NCBI GenBank assembly: GCA_902796025.1
Contig: CADBNW010000194.1
Coordinates: 1 to 42,366, forward strand
DNA length: 42,366 bases
DNA from: an uncultured Eubacteriales bacterium
Lineage (GTDB): Bacteria; Bacillota; Clostridia; Christensenellales; Aristaeellaceae
Reading direction: 5' to 3'
Position numbers and translations under genes: made by a program. The notes under the pieces are model-generated. The model searched no databases. It was not told where the DNA came from and saw nothing but the letters and a program-made list of their open reading frames with translations. Shown here piece by piece: positions 18,211-26,399 of the stretch (within the stretch, counting starts at the first letter, position 1; each line of letters starts with the position of its first letter).

Positions 18211-18224
18211 CGATTTGCGATTGC

Positions 18225-19376
18225 TTATGCGCCAAACAGCGCTGATTTTACGCGCGCGACGACGTAGGCGCGGGTGTTCCACCAGCCAGCGTGGTCGTAG
18301 TAGAAGCGCAGATAGGTAATGTTCTCCCTTTCGCACAGGCGCTGTACCGCGTGGGAATGGCTCTTTTCGCTCATCACCTCGACGACCAGCACGCGCTGTC
18401 CGCTTACGGCGTAGAAGCTGTAGAGGGTAGCGATGCGCTGCTGCGCGGGCCGAGGAGCCGTGCGCTGGCGGGGATCGGCGGGGCGGGGCGGAAGGCCGCG
18501 CTTGAACACCGGCTCCTCGCTTACGCGGTACTGGGCAAAGTGCTGGGCGAATACCTGCGCGAAGTACTCGTTGTACGGACCGGGGAAATTGAATTGGTTG
18601 GGCTCCTGCGGCATGACCCTGCCAAAGCTAAGGGGCAGCGGCGCGGGCCTTGGAGAAGTGCGCTGGGCGGGGCGGGGCTGCGGCGGGGCGTAGGGGGTGC
18701 GGGGCAGGGGCTTCTCCCTGTCCACGGAGCGCGCGGAAGGATAGGGGCTTGCGGGCTGCTGCGGCACGGCCTTTGCGACGCTGATGGTCTGTCCCGACGT
18801 TTTTGGCGCAGAGGGCTGGGGGCCGCCGTCAAAGGGCTCGGGCCTTGCGCTTGCGATCACGCGGGAGGAAGCGCTGGAATGCGCAGGCGCGCGCAAAAGC
18901 GCCTGGCGCACGCGCTCAACGACGTAGGATCTGGTGTTCCACCAGCCATGATGGTTGTAGTAAAAGCGAAGGTAGGGGATGCCCTGTCTTTCGCATTCGC
19001 TGCGCAGCTTCGCGGTCTGGGCGTGCTCGCTTAGCAGCTCCACCACGAGGGCCTTGCGGCTGCCGTCCCAGAGGGTAAAGACAGTGGCCACGCGCCTTCT
19101 GGGCTGGGGCCTGCCGTAGCGGACGGCCCTGTTGTCGTTGCCCATGAAGCGCGCCTCCTGCTCGGCGCGAAGAGAGGGAAAATCCCGGGCAAAGATCATG
19201 GCGAAGTAGTCGTAGTATTCGCCGGGATAGGAGTATTGGTTTTCCTCGCGCGGCATCTGCTCGCCCCAGGAGAAGCCGAAGTCTACACCCGGCTGCGGAC
19301 GCCGGGAAACGGGGGCGGGCTGCTGCGCTTTTAGCTGCTGCGACAGCTCGTTGATGATTTTTGAAAAAATACCCAT
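18225..19376 (-). CDS. Unrecognised protein with two copies of one ~125-residue domain
   Basis: A 383-residue protein made of two homologous units (about 38-162 and 251-383) joined by a Pro/Ser/Arg-rich linker (163-250). Both units contain a NQ[YF]x[YF]PGxYxxYF segment, then VAT[VL]-type strands, V[VL]VVE, and end in YLRFYYxHxGWWNTRxYVV. The strand order resembles small nuclease-fold domains of the DUF2726/DUF559 kind, but I see no convincing catalytic set, so this is inference only. No signal peptide or membrane helix is seen, so it should be cytosolic. The ATG at 19376 follows a good AGGAGG. It is the last gene of the minus-strand operon. Confidence 0.8.
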   Translation of the reverse strand: MGIFSKIINELSQQLKAQQPAPVSRRPQPGVDFGFSWGEQMPREENQYSYPGEYYDYFAMIFARDFPSLRAEQEARFMGNDNRAVRYGRPQPRRRVATVFTLWDGSRKALVVELLSEHAQTAKLRSECERQGIPYLRFYYNHHGWWNTRSYVVERVRQALLRAPAHSSASSRVIASARPEPFDGGPQPSAPKTSGQTISVAKAVPQQPASPYPSARSVDREKPLPRTPYAPPQPRPAQRTSPRPAPLPLSFGRVMPQEPNQFNFPGPYNEYFAQVFAQHFAQYRVSEEPVFKRGLPPRPADPRQRTAPRPAQQRIATLYSFYAVSGQRVLVVEVMSEKSHSHAVQRLCERENITYLRFYYDHAGWWNTRAYVVARVKSALFGA

Positions 19377-19437
19377 GAAGTCCTCCTGCGGATGAAAGCC
19401 TTATGCGCTTTTTGTGAAAAGCGCATAAGGCGGTGCA

Positions 19438-19722
19438 TCAGAGTCTTGGAAACTGAACGTCTCCGCCGTTTGGCGCGGGCGTGGGCTGGATCTCGTCAGG
19501 CTGCGTGGGCGCTGCAGTGCCCGTGGGGATCAGGATCTCCGGCAGCTCCAGCGCGGGGAAGGTGCGGCCCGCGGCCGGGCGCGCGTCGCCCTCGAGGGCC
19601 CGCTCGACCGCGCGCCTCAAAAAACCGCCAAGCGCCTGGGCAGCGCCGTCCTGCGGCGTGCAGGCGCAAAGCGAGAGCGCAAGGATGCACAGCGCTAAAA
19701 TGAGCGCGATCTGCTTTTTCAT
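19438..19722 (-). CDS. Small proline-rich lipoprotein, function unknown
   Basis: A 94-residue protein with a lipoprotein signal sequence: MKKQ, a hydrophobic stretch, and LCAC placing the lipidated cysteine at residue 21. The mature part is short, with a predicted helix (GGFLRRAVERALEG) and a Pro/Thr-rich tail. I do not recognise a family. Its ATG overlaps the stop of the 39-residue peptide by one base (TGATG), so the two are probably translated together. Position in the operon suggests a role at the cell surface beside the large secreted protein. Confidence 0.75.
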   Translation of the reverse strand: MKKQIALILALCILALSLCACTPQDGAAQALGGFLRRAVERALEGDARPAAGRTFPALELPEILIPTGTAAPTQPDEIQPTPAPNGGDVQFPRL

Positions 19723-19841
19723 CAGATTTGCTGCTCGCCCGTGCCGTCGTCACCGGGAATGGATTCCGTGGCGATGTCGGCGCTGGAAGGGACGATGATT
19801 TCGAGAACGGGCTGCTCGTAGACTTCTTTTTTCTGATCCAT
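19722..19841 (-). CDS. 39-residue acidic peptide with a YxxPxLE motif
   Basis: A short gene with a strong ribosome site (AGGAGGAAG upstream of the ATG at 19841) lies 20 bp after the stop of the giant secreted protein. It begins MDQKKEVYEQPVLEIIVP and ends GDDGTGEQQI; the middle is Ser/Ala/Thr-rich. Y8-x-x-P11-x-L13 resembles the recognition motif in leader peptides of some ribosomally made peptides, but no maturation enzymes are visible nearby. Similar short YxxPxLE peptides are, from general knowledge, frequent in Clostridia with no assigned role. No signal peptide is seen. Coupled overlap with the lipoprotein gene and good start signals argue that it is real. Confidence 0.65.
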   Translation of the reverse strand: MDQKKEVYEQPVLEIIVPSSADIATESIPGDDGTGEQQI

Positions 19842-19861
19842 AAGGCGCTTCCTCCTGTTTA

Positions 19862-22800
19862 TCAATTGAACGAGGCCGCGTACATGTAGAGCGCGGACAC
19901 GAAGTTGCGGATGTCGGCCTGTTGCGAGGCTTCCTGGGTGGAATTGAGCACGGTATTCACGTAGCTGAGGGCGGACAGGGTGATGGTGGTTGTCCCATCC
20001 ACGACCACGGTGTACTTGTGGGCAAGGGCGCTTGCCTTTATGCCGCTTATGACGATGCGGTAGCGGCTGCCGACCTGCTCGAGGGTCGCCGCCTGGCCGT
20101 CCACGGTGGCGCTGGAGAGGGTCGCGCCCTGTGCGGGGGTGAGGAAGAGGTAGATGGCGGTCTCGTAGTCGGCCTTCAGGGCGTAGCTGGCGGAGGCGAC
20201 CTTGCTTTCGTCCAGGGTCTTTGAAAGCGCGTCGCCCGCGGCCTGCGCCTTTACGCTGTCGTAGCTGTAGGAGCTTGTGTAGCTGTCGCTCATTTCAGCG
20301 TAATCGCTGCCGACCGTCCAGCTGTTGACGCGGGAGAGGTAGGGCTGGGCGTAGTGACCGTAGTCCGCAAGCGCCCGCGCGATGGTGACGAGCCGGGTCT
20401 GAGTGGCGTCGTTCCCGTATTGATCGACGAAGGCGCTGATGTACTGCTTTACGCTGTAGCCCTTGCCCGTGACCGTGGCGCTTTGGCCGTCCAGGGTGTA
20501 GGTGAAGCTGGGGGTGATGGTCTCCGCCATCTGGATGGAGCTGATAAAGCAGGTGAACTTGTAGCTGCCGTCGCTTTGCAAAACGCCGTCCGAAAGGGGC
20601 AGGCTTACATCGATCTTGCTGCCGGTAAGGCGCACGGTGGCGTTTTGATAGTCACTGACGCTGCCGGGGAGGGCAAGGTAGAAGTCAAGGCCGATGGAGC
20701 CGCTTAAGACGATGGAGTGGTCGGTAAACTGCGGCTGCGCTATGACGGGTTCAGAGAAGACGGCGCTAACAGTTACGTCGCCCTCAGGCATGGTGAAGAC
20801 GTATGTGCCATCGACCTGCAGGGTGAGGCTTACGTTGCCGGAAGCGGAAGAAGCGCTGACGCTTTCGAGCTCGTAGCCGGGATCGGCGGTGACGGTGAGC
20901 GTGACGGTTTCGCCCGCGTCCGCGTAGGGGGCGCTTGCCGTGATCGTGCCGTTTTCGCTATCTTCGATGGCGACGGCGTAGGCCTTGCGCGTCCAGATGG
21001 CGTAGAGGTCGAAATCGCCGTTTACCGTCAGGGTATGAATGCCGGGCAGCATCACATAACCGGGATCGCCTTCGGCAGTGATGGACCAGTGGGAGAAGGT
21101 ATAGCCGGGATAGCTGAAGCGGTTATCGGGCATCAGGAGGGCGCCGATCCGCTGGCCGTTCTTGTCCAAAGATACCGGAGCCTCCAGGGCAAAGGTTTCG
21201 TCCAAGCCGTTATTGGAGTGGAAGGTGAACTGGAAGGCTTCGTCGCGGGTGAGGGTGAGGGTCACAGTGCTGGTCTCGCCCTGCGCGCTGCCGTCCGGAT
21301 AGAGCGTGTAGAAGGTGGTGTAGGGAAGGCTTACGCTGTATTCCCCGGCAGGCGCGGCGTACCAGTCGCTTTCGCTGATGTACAGTGACAGGGTAAGCGT
21401 GCTGCCCGCCTGCGTTGCGCCGCTTACGCTGGCCTGCGCGCCGGGTGCGCTGTGGGAGGCGGTATCCACGGTGAAGGGGATGGTGCTTTGGCCGTCCGCG
21501 CTTGTAAAGGAGCCGGAGGAGATGGTGACGCCAAGGCTCTCGGCGGGGAAGGGATCGCCCTGCTCGGTTTCGATGACGCCAAGGCTCAGCTGCGTGACGG
21601 CAAAGCTTAGGTCGGTGTAGCCAAAGCCTGCGACGGCTTCAGGGCCGATGTAGGAGACGGCGCTTGAGGTTTCGGTGGGAAGGAGGCTTACGCTGATCTC
21701 CTCGCCGCCTAAAACGGTGAAGGTGAAGCTGGTGTATTCGCTTACATCCAGGTCGATGCCGGTAACGCTTGCATACGCGCTCATTTCGAGAGTGTAGGTC
21801 CCGCGCTCAAGGGCAGTGAAATCGCTTACGGGATTGCCGCTTCGGGTAAAGCTCACGATGGCGCTTTGGGCATCGGCGGTAAAGCTGATGGAGGCGGTCT
21901 GCGCCTTTTTCTCGAACTGGGCAGTGACGCTTACCTCGCCGGAGGGCATGGTAAAGCTGTAGACGCCGGAGCTTTCGTTAAGAGCGATCTCAGTGCTGCC
22001 CTGGGTGACCTTCAGGCTGCCGGTGGTGAGCTTGTAGCTGTTGTCCTGGGGGACGACGGTCAGGGTGACGGTTTCACCCTCAGCGGCCTTTGCGCGGTCG
22101 GCCTCCACAGTGCCGTTGGTCATGGCGGAAATGTTTACCGCGTAGTAGCGCTGGTTCACATAGTCGCTGCCAGAGAGCTGCAGCCAGGGGTTATCCTGAC
22201 CGAAGGAGCCAAGGGTGCTGCTGTCGTAGGTGTAGGTGATGCCGGAGTAGGTGTACTGGGAGGTGGATGCGTGGGTGGAGTAGCCATTCAGGAACAGGCC
22301 GCCGTTTTGCCCGGCGCTGCCGCTGTCGCTGTTGGTGATGTCCGCAAGGTAGTAGCGGGCATCCGGCATGTAGACGATGTTCCACATGTGCGGCCCCGCG
22401 CCCGTGCCGCCTCCCATTTGGCCGGTCACCAGAATGCAGCGGGTGCCCTCGCTGAAGCTGGACTGGTCGCATAGGTACTTGAAAGCCTTGGAATAGCCCT
22501 CGCACACGACGTTGGAGCTTGCGTCGTCGTCAAAAACGTAAACCAGCTGCCAGGGGTCGCCGTAGGGGATGCCGCCCTGGGCCGCCGCGTCGTTGTAGAC
22601 GACCAGCTCGCAGATCTCGTTTTTGTAGGATACGAGCTTGTTGTAGTCGCTTTCGGAGGCGTGGTCGGCGATGATGCTGCTGATGCGGGACGCGGCCTGA
22701 TTCACGCGCGCGGGCAGGGTGACGTCCACGCTGGTGTTGCTGCCGGCCTGATAGTCCTGCGCCACATAAAAGCGGAAGGTGAAGGACTCGATGGCGATAC

Positions 22801-25012
22801 AGGTTTCACCGTCGATGACTCTTATGTCAAAGTCTGCACCGGAGCTCATACCCGTGGTTTTGTCGAACCAGTACATGTCGTAGGGGCATTCGCTCATCAG
22901 CGCGCGCATGATGGCGGTGGTATCGACGTCCAGATCCGCCTGCATGGCTGCGAAGCAGTCGTCGTCGATCATGTTGTTTCCATCCTCGTCCACGTAGGAG
23001 ATCCTTTTAACGCCCCAGCCGGCGGCACTTCTTGGCGTCTGGGTGACGCCGAGCGTCTGCGCGATGTCGATGGTGGGGAAGATGGTGCTTGTGAGCTGGC
23101 CGTTTGCGACCTTGCGGACGTAGACCACAAGGATATCGTAAAGCGTTTTGGAATTTTCGCTGAGCTTGGCGTAAGCGGTGGGGCCGGCGGCCTTCAGCAT
23201 GCGGCGGGCGGGCTGGTACAGGCCCGGCAGGCTGCGGCGGATGTACTCCTCAAACAGGGCGTCGTTGTCCAGCGCGGCATCGGGGGCCGACACGCGCGTG
23301 TCGGACGGAAGGATGATCTCGGGCTGGGCGTCTTCGGACAGTGTTTCTTCGGGCTGGGCGTCTTCGGGCTGCGCGTCGCCGCTTACGCTGTCGCCGGGGA
23401 TGCTGTCTGCGGGATCAGGCTCTTCGCTGGCGTCTATGTTTTCGACGGCTTCGGGATCGGCGCTTGCGGGATCGGGCTCTTCGCTGGCGTCTGCGCCTTC
23501 GTCGGAAGTGGTATCGCCGTCTGCGGGGGCGGGCTGCTCGGTGGGCTCTTCGCCTTCACCGGAAGCGGTATCGCCGTTTACCGTGTCTTCAAGCGGCGTT
23601 TCGGCGTCGCTGCTGTTTTCGGGAATCTGGGCTTCGGCATCGGCTGTTTCGGGATCTGTATCTGTGAGGGCGGCGTCAGAAGGGGTTTCGCCTTCAGCGC
23701 TGCCGTCTTCGCTGACAACAGTGGGATCGGGCGTTTGAATCTCGTCCGCGGGTTCGCCTGCGACGTCCGCATTGGACGCGGGCGCTTCGGGCTCATCAGC
23801 GGGAAGCTCGGTGGAAGCGGCGCCTTCCTCTGTAGAGGGCTCGGGCTCTGTCTGCCCCGCTTCTTCGGAGGCGGGGGCTTCGATGGTTTCTTCGGTGGAA
23901 GCGGCTTCGCTTTCAACAGGTGCGTCCTCGCTAGTCGGAAGCGCAGCCCAGAGCACGAGGGCCACTGTGGCGGGCTGGGAAAGGGAGAAGCTTACGCTGT
24001 CCAAGCTGGGATCAAAGCGCGCGGCAAGGGCCACGGCGCTGCCACCCTGCTGCAGCAGGAAGGCGCGGGCGCTGAGCTGCGCGTTAGGGTTTTCAAGGCG
24101 TAGCGCCGCAAAGCCGATGTTTTCCATGCTTACGGAAACAGCGCTGTTGAACTCCGTGCCGGAAAAGGCGTAAAGGGCGCAGTGGATGCGGATGCTTTCG
24201 TCTGCGCTGTCAAGGCCGGCGGCCTCAAGCGCCGCCTGCTTCAGGGCCGCGTCGCTTATGCTTACGACCGTGAGGGCTTCGCTGTTTTGCAGCGCGCCCG
24301 CCGGGGCGCTCAGGCGCGCGGTCGCTCCGCCGGGGAAGAAGGTCGCTTCCCAGGGAGTCTGCGCGTCGTCGGCGTTGGCGTCGGTGGTTTCGGCATCTGT
24401 GGCTTCGGTTTCCGCTGCGTCAGGCGTTTCGCCCTCGGTGGGAAGGGATTCGGCTTCGCCTTCGTTTGCAGCTTCGCCCGCTTCGTTTGCGTTATCGGCG
24501 GTCGAAAGGGGTTCTTCCGTATTGGCGTCGCCCTCGGTGGGGAGGGGATCGCTGTTCTCGGCGGCTGCGCCTTTAGGGGCTGTCTGACCGTCGCCGTCCT
24601 GTCCGTCCGTCAGTGCGGTGGGAGAAGCGTCCCCTTCCGGCGTGCCGTCGTTCGCCTCTGGGACGGGCTCGTTTTCGGCATCGGGGGCGGCGCTGTCGCC
24701 GGAAACGTTGTTTTCGGTCGCTGTGTCAGAGCCGTCGCCCTGCTCGGAGGCAGCGGGCTGCTCGGTCTCGGTCTGCTCGTTGGAGGCAGGCGCTTCCGCA
24801 TCCGGGACGGTGGTATGTGTTTCGCCGTCCTCTGCCTGAGCGGCAGGCGCTTCCTCCTGCGCAGGGTCAGCGGTCTCGATGACACCGGTCGTCTCCTGCG
24901 CGGGGAGCGTGCCGGTCTCGTCGGCCACGGCGCTGGAGACTAAAATGCCCAGCACCAGCACCGCGCAAAGAAGCAGGGCCGTGAGGCGGCGCATAAAAGC
25001 GTTGTTTAACAT
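19862..25012 (-). CDS. Giant secreted protein with transglutaminase-like domain and bacterial surface repeats
   Basis: A 1716-residue exported protein. Residues 1-30 form a signal peptide ending AVA. Two very acidic low-complexity regions (about 31-215 and 356-590, rich in E/D/P/A/S/T) flank a beta-rich segment (217-355). A transglutaminase-like domain follows with a C837-H875-D891 triad (VVCEGYSKAF, GPHMWNIV, YYLADIT). Then come InlB/Flg_new-like repeats near 955-1040, 1270-1345 and 1345-1425, and a C-terminal region containing ALADYGHYAQPYL seen in other Clostridia surface proteins. No LPXTG, SLH or choline-binding anchor is seen. I start at the ATG at 25012, after GAGGAG; the longer frame would cross the promoter. 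It is probably a wall-associated peptidase or cross-linking protein. Confidence 0.88.
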   Translation of the reverse strand: MLNNAFMRRLTALLLCAVLVLGILVSSAVADETGTLPAQETTGVIETADPAQEEAPAAQAEDGETHTTVPDAEAPASNEQTETEQPAASEQGDGSDTATENNVSGDSAAPDAENEPVPEANDGTPEGDASPTALTDGQDGDGQTAPKGAAAENSDPLPTEGDANTEEPLSTADNANEAGEAANEGEAESLPTEGETPDAAETEATDAETTDANADDAQTPWEATFFPGGATARLSAPAGALQNSEALTVVSISDAALKQAALEAAGLDSADESIRIHCALYAFSGTEFNSAVSVSMENIGFAALRLENPNAQLSARAFLLQQGGSAVALAARFDPSLDSVSFSLSQPATVALVLWAALPTSEDAPVESEAASTEETIEAPASEEAGQTEPEPSTEEGAASTELPADEPEAPASNADVAGEPADEIQTPDPTVVSEDGSAEGETPSDAALTDTDPETADAEAQIPENSSDAETPLEDTVNGDTASGEGEEPTEQPAPADGDTTSDEGADASEEPDPASADPEAVENIDASEEPDPADSIPGDSVSGDAQPEDAQPEETLSEDAQPEIILPSDTRVSAPDAALDNDALFEEYIRRSLPGLYQPARRMLKAAGPTAYAKLSENSKTLYDILVVYVRKVANGQLTSTIFPTIDIAQTLGVTQTPRSAAGWGVKRISYVDEDGNNMIDDDCFAAMQADLDVDTTAIMRALMSECPYDMYWFDKTTGMSSGADFDIRVIDGETCIAIESFTFRFYVAQDYQAGSNTSVDVTLPARVNQAASRISSIIADHASESDYNKLVSYKNEICELVVYNDAAAQGGIPYGDPWQLVYVFDDDASSNVVCEGYSKAFKYLCDQSSFSEGTRCILVTGQMGGGTGAGPHMWNIVYMPDARYYLADITNSDSGSAGQNGGLFLNGYSTHASTSQYTYSGITYTYDSSTLGSFGQDNPWLQLSGSDYVNQRYYAVNISAMTNGTVEADRAKAAEGETVTLTVVPQDNSYKLTTGSLKVTQGSTEIALNESSGVYSFTMPSGEVSVTAQFEKKAQTASISFTADAQSAIVSFTRSGNPVSDFTALERGTYTLEMSAYASVTGIDLDVSEYTSFTFTVLGGEEISVSLLPTETSSAVSYIGPEAVAGFGYTDLSFAVTQLSLGVIETEQGDPFPAESLGVTISSGSFTSADGQSTIPFTVDTASHSAPGAQASVSGATQAGSTLTLSLYISESDWYAAPAGEYSVSLPYTTFYTLYPDGSAQGETSTVTLTLTRDEAFQFTFHSNNGLDETFALEAPVSLDKNGQRIGALLMPDNRFSYPGYTFSHWSITAEGDPGYVMLPGIHTLTVNGDFDLYAIWTRKAYAVAIEDSENGTITASAPYADAGETVTLTVTADPGYELESVSASSASGNVSLTLQVDGTYVFTMPEGDVTVSAVFSEPVIAQPQFTDHSIVLSGSIGLDFYLALPGSVSDYQNATVRLTGSKIDVSLPLSDGVLQSDGSYKFTCFISSIQMAETITPSFTYTLDGQSATVTGKGYSVKQYISAFVDQYGNDATQTRLVTIARALADYGHYAQPYLSRVNSWTVGSDYAEMSDSYTSSYSYDSVKAQAAGDALSKTLDESKVASASYALKADYETAIYLFLTPAQGATLSSATVDGQAATLEQVGSRYRIVISGIKASALAHKYTVVVDGTTTITLSALSYVNTVLNSTQEASQQADIRNFVSALYMYAASFN

Positions 25013-25067
25013 GGGTTGCTCCTCGATCCTTTTTTGCCCATGGAACGGGCGAGTTTTCATCTTGTAT

Positions 25068-25096
25068 ATTTTACAATAAGGCTTCATAAACGTCAA
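25068..25096 (-). promoter_or_regulatory. Sigma-A promoter of the minus-strand surface-protein operon
   Basis: On the minus strand TTGACG (25096-25091) and TAAAAT (25073-25068) are separated by 17 bp. Transcription would start near 25061, giving a ~50-nt leader to the ATG at 25012. Confidence 0.85.
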
Positions 25097-25244
25097 GCAC
25101 CATATTAATGTAGAATCCCTTAAACGGGCAGGAAAACGAGACAAATTTGCATTGCCAAAAAATAAAATTTAAGTTAAGAACAGGATAAGCAGAGGCGGGC
25201 CGTCCAAGGGGCGGAAAAAATGGACGCCTTGCTGAAATCTCTCC
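25097..25244. other. Intergenic region between two divergent promoters
   Basis: The gene-free stretch 25013-25382 holds two back-to-back promoters. The 148 bp between their -35 boxes are AT-rich near the minus promoter (including AAAAAATAAAATTTAAGTTAA) and GC-rich near the plus promoter. No tRNA, riboswitch or clear operator is recognised. Confidence 0.6.
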
Positions 25245-25273
25245 TTGACGCGGCAAGTTTTGAAGAATATAAT
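25245..25273 (+). promoter_or_regulatory. Sigma-A promoter of the polymer locus
   Basis: TTGACG (25245-25250) and TATAAT (25268-25273) have a 17-bp spacer. The start near 25280 leaves a ~100-nt leader before the metallophosphoesterase, long enough for a regulatory fold, though no known riboswitch is recognised. Confidence 0.88.
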
Positions 25274-25382
25274 AATGTAAAGAGTTGTTTATCAGGCGCT
25301 GTCGGCAAAAAGGGCTGAAAGCGGCTGCGGATTGTTTTACTTAAGCACCTGACCCAATCGAATAAATGAAAGCTGTGACCGG

Positions 25383-26336
25383 ATGAAGAAAAACGTAAAG
25401 GCTGCGTCCGACGCGCGAAACGAAACGGCAGACGCCATGGAGCATAAGGCGCATAAGCGCAAAACGCCTGCGGGAAAGGGCAGGTGGTTCAGGACGCTTA
25501 TGCGCCTGTGCGCTTTTGTGCTTGCGCTTGTACTGCTCTTAGGCGGCCTTGTCTACTGGTACAGCAGCTACACCAAGACCCATTACGAGATCACGTTTTA
25601 TCAGGAAACCTCCAAAAAGGTAAGTCGGAACATCCGCCTGATCGTACTGGCCGATCTGCACAACAGGGAATACGGCGAAAACAACCAGACCCTGATCAGC
25701 GACATCACTGCCCTGAAGCCCGACGTCATTTTGTTTGCGGGCGACATGGTGAATTTTAAAAGCGACGATTACGAGGCGTCGCTCAGGCTTGTGAAGGCGC
25801 TTTCGGACGTGGCCCCCTGCTACGGCGTGATGGGCAACCACGAAAACGAGCGCGTGTATCTTGCCGCTGACAGCGCCCTGCCCGCCCGCTTTGAGGAGGC
25901 GGGGCTAAAGCTTTTAAGGAACACAAGCGAAACCATCACCGTCGGGGCGGACAGGCTGCAGCTCATCGGCGTCGAGGGCACCAGCTACAGCTTTGAGGAG
26001 TACGGCGGAAGGCGCTTTATGGATAAGGCCCAGATCGATCCCAAGGCGTACAGCGTGGTGATGGCGCACATCCCCATTCTATTTGACGAGCAGCTTTCAA
26101 AGTACGATTTTGATTTGGGCATCGCCGGGCACACCCACGGCGGCATCGTGATACTGCCCCGCCTTGGCGGCCTGTACAGCGCGGAGGAGGGGCTGGATCC
26201 AACCTACGATTCGGGAAGGTTCACGCTAACCCGCGGGCAGACCCTGCTGATCAGCAGAGGGCTTGGCGATTCCAGTCAGATCCCCCGCATAAACAATATG
26301 CCCGAGCTCATGGTGATCGACATCAACTGGTGCTAA
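25383..26336 (+). CDS. Membrane-anchored metallophosphoesterase (YkuE/YaeI-like)
   Basis: A 317-residue protein with a basic cytoplasmic start, one membrane helix (about 40-60) and an extracytoplasmic calcineurin-like phosphoesterase domain. Metal ligands are visible in order: D91 and H93 (LADLHN), D121 (FAGDM), GNHE, MAHIP and GHTHGG. Relatives include UDP-diacylglucosamine or phospholipid phosphoesterases of the YaeI/YkuE type. As first gene of the polymer locus it might act on lipid-linked intermediates, which is inference. The ribosome site before the ATG at 25383 is weak, but no better start is near. The Wzz-like gene follows after 63 bp. Confidence 0.9.
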   Translation: MKKNVKAASDARNETADAMEHKAHKRKTPAGKGRWFRTLMRLCAFVLALVLLLGGLVYWYSSYTKTHYEITFYQETSKKVSRNIRLIVLADLHNREYGENNQTLISDITALKPDVILFAGDMVNFKSDDYEASLRLVKALSDVAPCYGVMGNHENERVYLAADSALPARFEEAGLKLLRNTSETITVGADRLQLIGVEGTSYSFEEYGGRRFMDKAQIDPKAYSVVMAHIPILFDEQLSKYDFDLGIAGHTHGGIVILPRLGGLYSAEEGLDPTYDSGRFTLTRGQTLLISRGLGDSSQIPRINNMPELMVIDINWC

Positions 26337-26399
26337 AGCGGCTTTTGCGGGTCTTTGCGAAATAAATCCCGCATGGCGGCATGGATGAAAAGGAGACGA

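Noticed and set aside
18100-18336. 78-codon minus-strand frame overlapping the end of the duplicated-domain gene
   Set aside because: Arg-rich shadow sequence overlapping the 130-bp inverted-repeat element and a better-supported gene.
22661-24103. 480-codon open frame on the plus strand opposite the giant secreted protein
   Set aside because: It is Gly/Val/Phe-rich with no ribosome site and mirrors the codon bias of the minus-strand acidic region, which has a signal peptide, domains and a promoter.
19722-25012. A lasso-peptide cluster based on the YxxPxL peptide and transglutaminase-like fold
   Set aside because: No asparagine-synthetase-like cyclase, no RRE protein and the transglutaminase-like protein is exported; the resemblance is kept only as an observation.
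25274-25382. Possible riboswitch in the ~100-nt leader of the metallophosphoesterase
   Set aside because: Compared by eye with known classes including c-di-GMP types, the conserved cores were not found; only a generic leader can be stated.
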